Part shown: in pieces, positions 1 to 7,530 of the stretch
Layout: each line of letters begins with the position of its first letter
How positions within the stretch are numbered: the first letter of the stretch is position 1
Assembly: GCA_017478025.1 (NCBI GenBank)
Contig: JAFVGZ010000003.1
Span: forward strand, 248,001-312,000
Direction of reading: 5' to 3'
Source of the DNA: Prevotella sp.
GTDB taxonomy: Bacteria > Bacteroidota > Bacteroidia > Bacteroidales > Bacteroidaceae
DNA: 64,000 bases
The notes under the pieces: generated by a model
What the model was told of the DNA's origin: nothing
The model's database searches: none
Seen by the model: only the letters and a program-made list of their open reading frames with translations
Translations under genes and position numbers: made by a program

Positions 1-1620
1 ACCACCATCGGAGGCATCGACTGGCCACGTACATACGCCCATTCACGAGCTACTATGCTCGGACAGCAGGAAGAGCTCTGCAACATTTTGGACCAATTGC
101 AGAAGGCAAACATAAACACCATTCTCTTGCAGACACGTATTCGCGCCACCACCATCTTTCCTTCACAGACGGAACCCTGGGACGCATGCCTCACCGGACA
201 CGCCGGAGCGACTCCCGGATACGACCCTTTGGCCTTCGCCATTGAGGAGTGTCACAAGCGCGGAATGCAGCTCCACGCATGGATTGTCACAATACCCATA
301 GGCAAGTGGAACGGAGCAGGATGCCAGGCTTTAAGGAAAGCTTATCCGAAAATGGTGAAAAAGATTGGAGATGAGGGATTTATCAACCCTGAGGTTAGTG
401 AGTCCTCCAACTATCTCGCGGCCTATTGCCGTGACCTTGCCTTGCGTTATGATATTGACGGCATACACCTCGACTACATACGCTATCCTGACCAATGGAA
501 GAGCACACGCAATCGCCACCAAGCCAGGGAGAATATCACACGCATTGTGAGGGCCATAAACAGCGAGGTAAGAAGGGTGAAGCCCTGGGTTGTACTCTCC
601 TGCTCGCCTGTAGGTAAATATGCCGACACTCGCCGCGCAAGCAGTCATGGATGGAACGCACGCGACATTGTCTGCCAGGATGCCGCACAATGGATGCGCG
701 AAGGGCTGATGGACGCTATCTTCCCCATGATGTATTTCCGTGACAACAACTTCTATCCCTTTGCCATTGACTGGCAGGAACGCTCGGCTGGCTCTGTCGT
801 AGCACCAGGACTGGGCATCTATTTCATGCATCCGCGTGAGGGCAACTGGAAACTCTCGGACATTACACAGGAGCTGCAGGTCCTGCGTGCTTACGGCATG
901 GGCAACTGTCTGTTCCGCTCTAAGTTCTTCACAGACAACACCAAGGGTATCTATTCTTACTATAAGAACTTCTATGCTCCCCTTCCGTCGCTGCCGCAGG
1001 TTGCTCGGTCACAACAGAGACAACAGCCTCCTGCGCCATCATCTCTCAGCATCGATCAAAAGAATGATGGGAGCATAGCACTTTCATGGGGTAATGCAAA
1101 CATGAGCTATAGCCTCAACAGTAATCCCGTTACATCTTATAATATATATGGTTCTTCCACATATCCCGTAGATACAAGAAAGGCAGACAATCTTCTTGCT
1201 GCCAATTATCGTGGCAACACACTCAATATCCCCAATCACGGCAGCATCATATACTATGCCGTAACGGCAGTAGATCGTTATGGCAACGAATCTTCTGCCA
1301 GCCAGACGCACAACGAAAACATTGGCTCTGGCAGAAGTTGGAACTCCAATTCCCGCCGTGTGCCGCTGCCTATCGTAAACGGTAGCACCATATACCTCAA
1401 TAGTAATGACGCTCCCGCAGGCGCGCTAATACATATCTCATCCGTTATGGGTAACGATGTCGCATCCTGCATAGCCAGAAAAGCCCCGCAAGGCAATACT
1501 GCACAGGGAAAAACATGCGTAGAGATAAGCAAACTACCTGCCGGACACTACGCCCTTTACATCATTAACAAGAAAGGATATCGCCATCATCTCGGATATT
1601 TCTCTATACCGATTAAATAA
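1..1620 (+). CDS. GHL10-like glycoside hydrolase family protein, 5' truncated by the window edge
   Basis: The frame is open from base 1. The codons before the first ATG (base 55) read TTIGGIDWPRTYAHSRAT, which matches the start of the mature domain of the DUF187/GHL10 family, so the true start lies upstream of the window. The (beta/alpha)-barrel part runs to about residue 320 of the visible protein; 'GIHLDYIRYP' and 'DAIFPMMYFRD' are typical of this family. A fibronectin type III-like domain follows at about 345-435 ('SIALSWG', 'YYAVTAVDRYGNES'). The last 80 or so residues end in 'LPAGHYALYIINKKGYRHH', which resembles C-terminal beta modules of secreted Bacteroidota proteins and possibly a divergent type IX secretion tail. 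It is presumably a secreted or surface enzyme acting on glycans or cell wall; the substrate cannot be read from the sequence. Confidence 0.85.
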   Translation, partial: TTIGGIDWPRTYAHSRATMLGQQEELCNILDQLQKANINTILLQTRIRATTIFPSQTEPWDACLTGHAGATPGYDPLAFAIEECHKRGMQLHAWIVTIPIGKWNGAGCQALRKAYPKMVKKIGDEGFINPEVSESSNYLAAYCRDLALRYDIDGIHLDYIRYPDQWKSTRNRHQARENITRIVRAINSEVRRVKPWVVLSCSPVGKYADTRRASSHGWNARDIVCQDAAQWMREGLMDAIFPMMYFRDNNFYPFAIDWQERSAGSVVAPGLGIYFMHPREGNWKLSDITQELQVLRAYGMGNCLFRSKFFTDNTKGIYSYYKNFYAPLPSLPQVARSQQRQQPPAPSSLSIDQKNDGSIALSWGNANMSYSLNSNPVTSYNIYGSSTYPVDTRKADNLLAANYRGNTLNIPNHGSIIYYAVTAVDRYGNESSASQTHNENIGSGRSWNSNSRRVPLPIVNGSTIYLNSNDAPAGALIHISSVMGNDVASCIARKAPQGNTAQGKTCVEISKLPAGHYALYIINKKGYRHHLGYFSIPIK

Positions 1621-1691
1621 GGTAAGGACACAAAAATACATGACTTTTGTCTATACTTACGGGGCAACGAAGCAAAAAAAAAGAAAAAAAT

Positions 1692-1722
1692 TTGGCTAAT
1701 TCACAAATTATTACTACCTTTG
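1692..1722 (+). promoter_or_regulatory. Bacteroidota-type promoter for rpmE2
   Basis: A TTG at 1692-1694 is 20 bp upstream of TACCTTTG at 1715-1722, matching the -33/-7 consensus of the Bacteroidota primary sigma factor. The initiation point would lie about 70 bases before the rpmE2 start. Confidence 0.7.
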
Positions 1723-1793
1723 CGCCCGCAAACTTATAATATCCAAACCAAGCATGACCTATTTGCGGCATGCGCTAAAAAGAAAACAAAGAA

Positions 1794-2045
1794 ATGAAAA
1801 AGAATCTGCATCCGGAAAATTATCGTCCAGTAGTGTTCAAAGACATGTCTAACGGCGATATGTTCCTGACAAAGTCCACTTGTAAGACTAACGACACAGT
1901 TGAATTTGAGGGTGAAACTTACCCTGTAGTAAAGGTCGAGATTTCAAACACCTCTCACCCATTCTATACCGGTAAGAGCAAGCTCGTTGATACCGCAGGT
2001 CGCGTTGATCGCTTCCAGCAGCGTTACGGTAACATCAAGAAGTAA
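1794..2045 (+). CDS. rpmE2: 50S ribosomal protein L31 type B
   Basis: Large-subunit ribosomal protein L31, 83 residues, the usual length for type B. The N-terminus '[19 protein letters not shown]' and the '[20 protein letters not shown]' segment are diagnostic. It lacks the CxxC zinc ligands of type A; only a single Cys (STCKTND) is present, so it is the zinc-independent form. The gene is monocistronic, with its own promoter about 75 bp upstream and a strong terminator 30 bp downstream. Confidence 0.97.
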   Translation: MKKNLHPENYRPVVFKDMSNGDMFLTKSTCKTNDTVEFEGETYPVVKVEISNTSHPFYTGKSKLVDTAGRVDRFQQRYGNIKK

Positions 2046-2074
2046 GCTTAGAATACTCACATTATCATATAAAG

Positions 2075-2114
2075 AATCCCCAATTATACCTTCGTATAGT
2101 TGGGGATTTTTTTG
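2075..2114 (+). terminator. Rho-independent terminator of rpmE2
   Basis: AATCCCCAA at 2075-2083 pairs with TTGGGGATT at about 2099-2107, extended inward by TTATAC/GTATAG around a CTTC loop, and is followed by a run of T. Confidence 0.9.
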
Positions 2115-2256
2115 TTCTATTGCAACAAGGAGAAGGTGCATCGCATTAGAAAGACTTTATGAAATGGTGCTGTTTGCAAAGGCATCTGCGCCTTAATGTT
2201 AAACATATTTTAACACGCACCATTTGGGGGGCATTCTCGAGGCAGGTATTTCTCGC

Positions 2257-2344
2257 GGTAATAGAGTAACTTTTAGAGGGTAATAGAGTAACTTTTAGGA
2301 GGTAAAAGACCTACTTTTACGGGGTAAAAGACCTGCTTTTGCAA
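2257..2344. repeat. 22-bp period array A (4 units)
   Basis: Four consecutive 22-bp units at 2257, 2279, 2301 and 2323, each beginning GGTAA. Units 1-2 carry AGAGTAACTTTTAG; units 3-4 carry GGTAAAAGACCTRCTTTT. The array lies in the gene-free stretch 2115-2488 between convergent rpmE2 and the esterase. The rest of that stretch is AT-rich with nothing else recognisable. The same core words occur in the array at 34163. Confidence 0.85.
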
Positions 2345-2488
2345 CGGCCTATAAATTAGATAGTTACAAAGGGGCAAAACGGGCTCTTTGCAACAAAGAA
2401 TAACAAAATGAGCTAAAACACCTTTAACTCATATTAACACTGAATGGTTAAAATCTGTAAACATTCAAAACTTGGAGAATGTACAGTT

Positions 2489-3346
2489 TTAACGACCAAG
2501 TGACCTTATTTTCTCAAACATCCTCTTGCCGAGCAGTTCTGCTCCGGCAGCATCGAAATGTATCTGGTCACGGCCCAAGGTTGCGTCGCTCACATCCACC
2601 ACATGGAAGTCAGGATCTTCCTTTTGCAACTGATACATAGCAGCTGTCACCTTGGGCGAGCCTTGCCTGCTGGCCTTTGAGAACGTGCCGCAGATGAATG
2701 GCAGGTGTGCATACTTCTGCTGTCCCGTCTTGTTTACCAGGTAGTTACGCACATAATCCACCACAACCTTCAGGTTATCGTGATAGCTGTCTGTCTGACT
2801 CCTGTCCCCCTCACCTTGATGCCAGAGCATGAATTTGATGTCATAACCCTCAGGCAACTTAGAGAGCTGATAGTCTATCGCGGCTCCGATATTCTCGGTA
2901 AATGCCTTCAGCAACGATAGGCCGCCCTTGTCTGATGCCGCTGTACTGTCAAGATATTCAGGATCTGCACTCCAATGCATATCGCCGTTGCTCTTGCAGC
3001 GCGGGTCTATGGAAGTATCGCCCAGGCTCTCCTTTATAACATAGAAAGGCTGCTGCCACAGGCGTTCCAACTCGTAATACACCACAGCATCGTATGCCTA
3101 GCGCTCCGGCTTCTGGCTATAGTTACGAGGTGTAAACGGCTCAAAGCGCCCTTCACCCGAATGTACGCCGCTGCCATAGCTCCACTGGCAATAGCGGTAA
3201 CCGTCACGCTTGATATACTCTGGCAGCTCAGCATTATCCACCCTGCCGTCAGTATTGCTCTGTCCAGCCACCAGCACCACAGGCACCTGAGCCTTCACAG
3301 CCAGCGCCAGAACAAAGATATATATGCTTAAAATTATTTTTCTCAT
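2489..3346 (-). pseudogene. SGNH/sialate O-acetylesterase-type carbohydrate esterase with an in-frame TAG
   Basis: Two open segments (3346-3101 and 3097-2489) lie in the same frame, separated only by TAG at 3100-3098. Joined, they make about 285 residues: signal peptide 'MRKIILSIYIFVLALAVKAQ', the first catalytic block GQSNTDGR, the mid block WHQGEGD, and the last block DQIHFDAAG with the catalytic Asp/His. This is the layout of the PF03629 (DUF303) esterase family, which removes acetyl groups from glycans. The residues after the stop, AYDAVVYYELE, continue the family fold; relatives as I recall them have Trp here, so TGG to TAG is the simplest explanation. The rest of the frame is undamaged, so this is a recent nonsense mutation, a base error, or read-through. 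Confidence 0.8.
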
Positions 3347-3369
3347 ACCCTTATATTATTTCCCACCTG

Positions 3370-3377
3370 CAAAGTTA
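3370..3377 (-). promoter_or_regulatory. -7 promoter element for the esterase
   Basis: TAACTTTG on the minus strand, 24 bases upstream of the esterase ATG. The -33 region is AT-rich but has no clear TTG at the best spacing. Confidence 0.5.
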
Positions 3378-3466
3378 CAAATAAAAATTGAAATAAAACG
3401 GAAATCCCGATTTTTTTATAAGGATAGCGTATCTCTGTGGAGAATTTGCCATTAGGCTGACAGCAT

Positions 3467-3506
3467 AAAAAATCTTCCCTCCCGTCATTGGCGAGAAGGA
3501 AGATTT
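3467..3506 (-). terminator. Terminator of the Cys-rich protein gene
   Basis: On the minus strand AAATCTTCC...GGAAGATTT forms a stem (arms about 3498-3506 and 3469-3477), with the inner TTCTCG/CGGGAG pairing mostly as well, followed by Ts. It starts 23 bases after the stop codon of the upstream gene. Confidence 0.85.
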
Positions 3507-3528
3507 GCTCTTCTTATCAACATTCAGT

Positions 3529-3831
3529 TTAGTTCTTCTTGCACTTGTCCTTGCAGGTGCAGTCTTTGCAGGTGCAGTCTTTGCAACCAGACTTGCAACA
3601 GTCCCCCTTGCACCCGCCGCAATTTTTGCAGCCGTCAGAGCAGCAGGCCTCGCCTTTCTTGTCACAGCACTTCTCATTCTTGTCGCAAGCCTTGTCTTTC
3701 TTGCACTCTCCCTGTTGCTTCTTGTCGCAGCACTCCTTCTGGGCTTTCTGGCCGTTATCTTGGGCTGTTACTGTGGTTGTTACACACGTCATCGCCATCA
3801 TCATGATGGCAACCATAATCATTTTTTTCAT
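3529..3831 (-). CDS. Small secreted Cys/Lys-rich protein, metallothionein-like
   Basis: A 100-residue protein. The ATG at 3831 gives a good signal peptide (MKKMIMVAIMMMAMTCV... to TAQ); an upstream in-frame ATG at 3894 lies upstream of the promoter -7 box and is unlikely. The mature part is about 75 residues with 19 Cys, almost all as CC, CKxC or GCxxC, alternating with Lys and Asp, and the C-terminal motif CKDCTC is repeated. This composition suggests metal (Cu, Zn, Cd) binding or a disulfide-rich envelope protein. I do not recognise a named family. It has its own promoter and terminator, so it is a single-gene unit. Confidence 0.75.
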   Translation of the reverse strand: MKKMIMVAIMMMAMTCVTTTVTAQDNGQKAQKECCDKKQQGECKKDKACDKNEKCCDKKGEACCSDGCKNCGGCKGDCCKSGCKDCTCKDCTCKDKCKKN

Positions 3832-3863
3832 TGTAAATATAGTGTTTGAGTTGAAAACTGACG

Positions 3864-3894
3864 CAAAGGTACTCCTATTTATTGAAATCCACAA
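3864..3894 (-). promoter_or_regulatory. Promoter of the Cys-rich protein gene
   Basis: Minus strand TTG at 3894-3892, then 20 bp, then TACCTTTG at 3871-3864. The start codon at 3831 is about 33 bases downstream of the -7 box. Confidence 0.75.
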
Positions 3895-4014
3895 GGTAAT
3901 TCCTATTTTTTAACAAAAACACGCATACTTTTTCGTCTGTGGCGGAATATGCACAAATCATGCGCATCAGACGGACATTTATATCGTTTCATTCTGAGTT
4001 TTTGCAGAAAACAG

Positions 4015-4045
4015 TTGTCGGAATGACAAATTATTTGTACCTTTG
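4015..4045 (+). promoter_or_regulatory. Promoter of pheT
   Basis: TTG at 4015-4017, 20 bp, then TACCTTTG at 4038-4045, 69 bases before the pheT ATG. Confidence 0.75.
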
Positions 4046-4113
4046 CGCTCGCAAATTATTAAGAGGTACGCGAAATCATAAACAAATAAACATATAAATA
4101 CTCAAAACTACTT

Positions 4114-6576
4114 ATGAACATTTCGTATAAATGGCTTAAGGAATATGTAGATTTTGACCTTACCCCGGAGGAGGTGTGCGCTGCGCTGACCTCTACGGGT
4201 CTTGAGGTTGACTCTTTGGAAGAAGTACAAACAATAAAGGGCGGCCTGAAGGGTCTCTTCGTCGGCGAGGTGCTGACATGTGAGCCTCACCCCGACTCTG
4301 ACCACATGCACGTCTGCACGGTTGACCTGGGGCATGAGACACCCTCCCAGATTGTCTGCGGCGCACCTAATGTGGCAGCAGGACAGAAGGTGATTGTTGC
4401 CGACCTGGGATGTGTGCTCTATGACGGCGACAAGGAATTTAAGATTAAGAAGTCAAAGCTTCGCGGCGTGGAGTCTTGCGGCATGATATGCGCTGAGGAC
4501 GAGATTGGCGTGGGCCATGACCATTCCGGCATCATCGTGTTGCCACAGGATGCCAAGGTTGGCACACCGGCAGCAGAGTATTACAACCTGGAGAGCGACT
4601 GGCTGATAGAGATTGACATTACCGCCAACCGTGCCGATGCCCTGTCACACTACGGCGTGGCACGCGACCTGTACGCATGGCTGAAGGCTAACGGCAAGGA
4701 GACATCGCTCCACAAGCCCGGCTGCGAGGCGTTCGGCGTGGATAACCACTACCTGCCAATAGAGGTTGAGATAGAAAACCCAGAGGCGTGCCGCCGCTAT
4801 GCCTGCCTCAGCATCACGGATTGCGAGGTGAAGGAGTCACCAGACTGGCTGAAGAACAAGCTGACAGTCATTGGACTGCGTCCTATCAACAACATCGTGG
4901 ATATTACGAACTACGTCATGATGGCCTATGGTCAGCCGATGCATTGCTTTGACGCAGACATGGTGAAGGGCAACAAAATCGTGGTGAAGGATCAGAACGA
5001 GGGCAAGAAGTTCATTACCCTCGACGGCGAGGAGCACATCCTGGGAGAGCACGACCTGGCCATCTGCAACGCAGAGGAGCCGATGTGTATCGCAGGCGTC
5101 TTTGGCGGTAAGGGCTCAGGCACTTACGAGACAACAAAGAACGTAGTGCTGGAGTCAGCCTATTTCCACCCTACATGGATACGTAAGTCTGCCCGCAGAC
5201 ACGGACTTTCTACCGACGCTTCGTTCCGTTTTGAGCGCGGCATAGACCCCAACATCACCATCTATGCCCTCCAACAGGCTGCCATTCTGTGCAAGGAGCT
5301 GGCTGGCGGCAAGGTGTCTATGGAGATAAAGGATGTTTATCCTAACCCGATAGAGAATCCGCAGATGAGATTGGACTTCGCATACGTTGACAATCTCATC
5401 GGCAAGAAGATTGGCAACGATACAATCAAAAACATACTTACATCACTCGAGGTGGAGATACGCAGCGAGGATGCCGAGGGTCTGGACATTACCGTTCCCG
5501 CATACCGCGTTGACGTGCAGAGACCATGTGACGTAGTGGAGGACATTCTTCGCATATACGGATATAATAATGTGGAGATACCTTCTACGCTCAAATCCAC
5601 TCTGACCGTGAAGGATTTCGAGGATCAGCGCCACAAGCTGATGAACCTCGTGGCTGAGCAGCTCGTGGGTGCAGGATTTAACGAGATTCTTAACAACTCC
5701 CTGACCAAGGGCGCCTACTACGCCGACCTGAAGGCTTATCCTGCAGAGAGGTGTGTCACAATCGTTAACCCACTTTCATCTGACCTGAACGTGATGCGCC
5801 AGACGCTGCTCTTCGGAGGCCTGGAGAGCATCATGCGCAACGCGAACCGCCGTATGCCTAACCTGAGGTTCTTTGAGTTTGGCAACTGCTACCAGCACTT
5901 CAATGAGAAGCGCGACGATGAGAACCCAATGAAGGCTTACGCGGAGGAGTCGCACTTAGGATTGTGGCTCACGGGCAAGCGCGTGGAGGGCTCATGGATG
6001 CATGCTGACGAAGACACATCGTTCTATGAGCTGAAGGCACACGTGGATAACATCATGCGCCGCATCGGAATGCCTCAGGGCATGCTGGTGACAGAGCCTA
6101 CAGACAACGACATCTTCTCTGCAGGCCTGCGCATGAAGCTGCGCAGCGGCAAGGTGATGGTTGAGATGGGTATCGTGAGCGGCAGCATACAGAAGAAGGC
6201 AGACATCAACGCTCCTGTATATTTCGCGGACATCAACTGGACAGCCGTAACGAACGCGGTGAAGAAGAGCGAGGTGCACTTCACGGAGGTGCCTAAGTAT
6301 CCTGCAGTATCGCGTGACCTGGCTCTGCTGCTCGACAAGAGCGTAGATTTCGCACAGGTAGAACAGGTGGCACGCCAGACAGAAAAGAAACTGCTGAAGA
6401 AGGTGGAGCTGTTTGATGTCTATGAAGGCAAGAACCTGCCCGAGGGCAAGAAGTCGTATGCCGTGAACTTCATACTGCAGGATGCAGAGAAGACCATGAA
6501 CGACAAGGCCATCGACGCCATCATGAACAAACTGATAGCAAACCTCAAGAAGCAACTGAACTGCGAACTGAGGTAA
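4114..6576 (+). CDS. pheT: Phenylalanine--tRNA ligase beta subunit
   Basis: 820 residues, the full family length. It forms the alpha2-beta2 PheRS that charges tRNA-Phe in the cytoplasm. Domains in order: N-terminal 'MNISYKWLKEYVDFDLTPEE'; EMAP-type OB-fold tRNA-binding domain (about 40-150, 'HPDSDHMHVCTVD'); B3/B4 editing domain (about 210-385, 'RPINNIVDITNYVM', 'QPMHCFDAD'); B5 (about 405-475); catalytic-like core (about 490-700); C-terminal anticodon-binding FDX-ACB (about 725-820, 'YPAVSRDLALLLD'). pheS is not adjacent, the usual Bacteroidales arrangement. A structured repeat region lies downstream before yebC. Confidence 0.98.
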   Translation: MNISYKWLKEYVDFDLTPEEVCAALTSTGLEVDSLEEVQTIKGGLKGLFVGEVLTCEPHPDSDHMHVCTVDLGHETPSQIVCGAPNVAAGQKVIVADLGCVLYDGDKEFKIKKSKLRGVESCGMICAEDEIGVGHDHSGIIVLPQDAKVGTPAAEYYNLESDWLIEIDITANRADALSHYGVARDLYAWLKANGKETSLHKPGCEAFGVDNHYLPIEVEIENPEACRRYACLSITDCEVKESPDWLKNKLTVIGLRPINNIVDITNYVMMAYGQPMHCFDADMVKGNKIVVKDQNEGKKFITLDGEEHILGEHDLAICNAEEPMCIAGVFGGKGSGTYETTKNVVLESAYFHPTWIRKSARRHGLSTDASFRFERGIDPNITIYALQQAAILCKELAGGKVSMEIKDVYPNPIENPQMRLDFAYVDNLIGKKIGNDTIKNILTSLEVEIRSEDAEGLDITVPAYRVDVQRPCDVVEDILRIYGYNNVEIPSTLKSTLTVKDFEDQRHKLMNLVAEQLVGAGFNEILNNSLTKGAYYADLKAYPAERCVTIVNPLSSDLNVMRQTLLFGGLESIMRNANRRMPNLRFFEFGNCYQHFNEKRDDENPMKAYAEESHLGLWLTGKRVEGSWMHADEDTSFYELKAHVDNIMRRIGMPQGMLVTEPTDNDIFSAGLRMKLRSGKVMVEMGIVSGSIQKKADINAPVYFADINWTAVTNAVKKSEVHFTEVPKYPAVSRDLALLLDKSVDFAQVEQVARQTEKKLLKKVELFDVYEGKNLPEGKKSYAVNFILQDAEKTMNDKAIDAIMNKLIANLKKQLNCELR

Positions 6577-6588
6577 TTCAAGAATAAT

Positions 6589-6673
6589 TAGGAGTTAAGG
6601 AGATAAGAAGTTAAGACAAATGTCTTGACTCCTGTCCGAAGGACGAGCGGAGTGATAACTCCTTAACTCCTGA
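6589..6673. repeat. Octamer GGAGTTAA-type array folded as an inverted repeat
   Basis: Direct octamers GGAGTTAA, GGAGATAA, GAAGTTAA (6591-6614) face their complement CTCCTTAACTCC at about 6659-6670. Two smaller hairpins lie between (AAGACA/TGTCTT and GTCC-GAA-GGAC). There is no T run, so terminator function is unproven. The same octamers occur at 16261-16300 and 56245-56270. Confidence 0.65.
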
Positions 6674-6725
6674 CTACTACTTACCAAATTCAAATAATCA
6701 ATAATTCAAAATTAATATTTATCCA

Positions 6726-7463
6726 ATGGGAAGAGCATTTGAATATCGCAAGGCCACCAAGATGAAGCGTTGGGGCCACATGGCAAAAACATTTACACGT
6801 CTGGGCAAGCAGATCGCCATAGCTGTTAAGGCTGGCGGTCCTGATCCCGACACTAACCCTACTCTGCGTTCTATCATCGCTACATGTAAGCGTGAGAACA
6901 TGCCGAAGGACAATATCGAGCGTGCCATCAAGAACGCTATGGGCAAGGACCAGTCAGAATACAAGGAGGTGACATACGAGGGATATGGCCCTCACGGCAT
7001 CGCTGTCTTTGTAGATACCCTGACCGACAACACTACACGTACCGTAGCCGACGTGCGTTCAGTCTTCAACAAGTTCTCAGGCAACCTCGGCACAACCGGC
7101 TCGCTGAGCTTCCTCTTCGACCACAAGTGTGTGTTCACCTTCAAGAAGCCTGCCGACCTCGATATGGACGACCTGATTCTGGAGCTGATAGACCTGAATG
7201 TGGATGACGAGTTCGATGAGAACTATGACGAGGAGAAGGACGAGACAACAATCTCCGTCTATGGCGATCCAAAATCTTACGCACAGATACAGAAGTTCCT
7301 TGAGGAGAAGGGCTTTGAGGAGATTGGCGGTGAGTTCACCTATATCCCCAACGACCTGAAGGATGTGGATGACGAGCAGCGCGCCACAATCGACAAGATG
7401 ATTGAGAAGCTGGAAGAGTTTGACGATGTTCAGACTGTTTACACAAACATGAAGCCAGAATAA
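6726..7463 (+). CDS. yebC: YebC/PmpR family protein (translation/transcription regulator)
   Basis: 245 residues, the standard length for the TACO1/YebC family. The N-terminus reads MGRAFEYRKATKMKRW rather than the more common MAGHSKW form; this variant is one I associate with Bacteroidota. Further signatures are 'GGPDPDTNPTLRSIIATCK', 'MPKDNIERAIKNAMGK' and 'YEGYGPHGIAVFVDTLTDN', and the acidic domain 'VDDEFDENYDEEKDE' near residues 159-173. Members bind DNA as PmpR-type regulators or help ribosomes at proline stretches; which role applies cannot be told here. It follows pheT after a 150-bp structured repeat spacer and is followed by an inverted repeat. Confidence 0.95.
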   Translation: MGRAFEYRKATKMKRWGHMAKTFTRLGKQIAIAVKAGGPDPDTNPTLRSIIATCKRENMPKDNIERAIKNAMGKDQSEYKEVTYEGYGPHGIAVFVDTLTDNTTRTVADVRSVFNKFSGNLGTTGSLSFLFDHKCVFTFKKPADLDMDDLILELIDLNVDDEFDENYDEEKDETTISVYGDPKSYAQIQKFLEEKGFEEIGGEFTYIPNDLKDVDDEQRATIDKMIEKLEEFDDVQTVYTNMKPE

Positions 7464-7472
7464 TTACTAATC

Positions 7473-7500
7473 GAGAATCGGAACGGGTGTTCCGGTTCTC
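7473..7500. terminator. Inverted repeat after yebC
   Basis: GAGAATCGGAAC, loop GGGT, GTTCCGGTTCTC: a 12-bp stem with one mismatch (G-T or A-C depending on strand). No T tract follows, so it is either a weak terminator or an attenuating hairpin 30 bases before the next gene. Confidence 0.5.
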
Positions 7501-7530
7501 GCTATACCCACCTATTCTATTATATCTATT

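Noticed and set aside
2489-3346. Reassignment of TAG to an amino acid in this genome
   Set aside because: TAG ends other intact genes in the window (for example the DnaQ-like exonuclease), so general recoding is unlikely.
3505-3849. Hydrophobic plus-strand frame opposite the Cys-rich gene
   Set aside because: The Leu/Val/Ala run is the complement of Cys/Lys codons; the minus-strand frame has a signal peptide, promoter and terminator.
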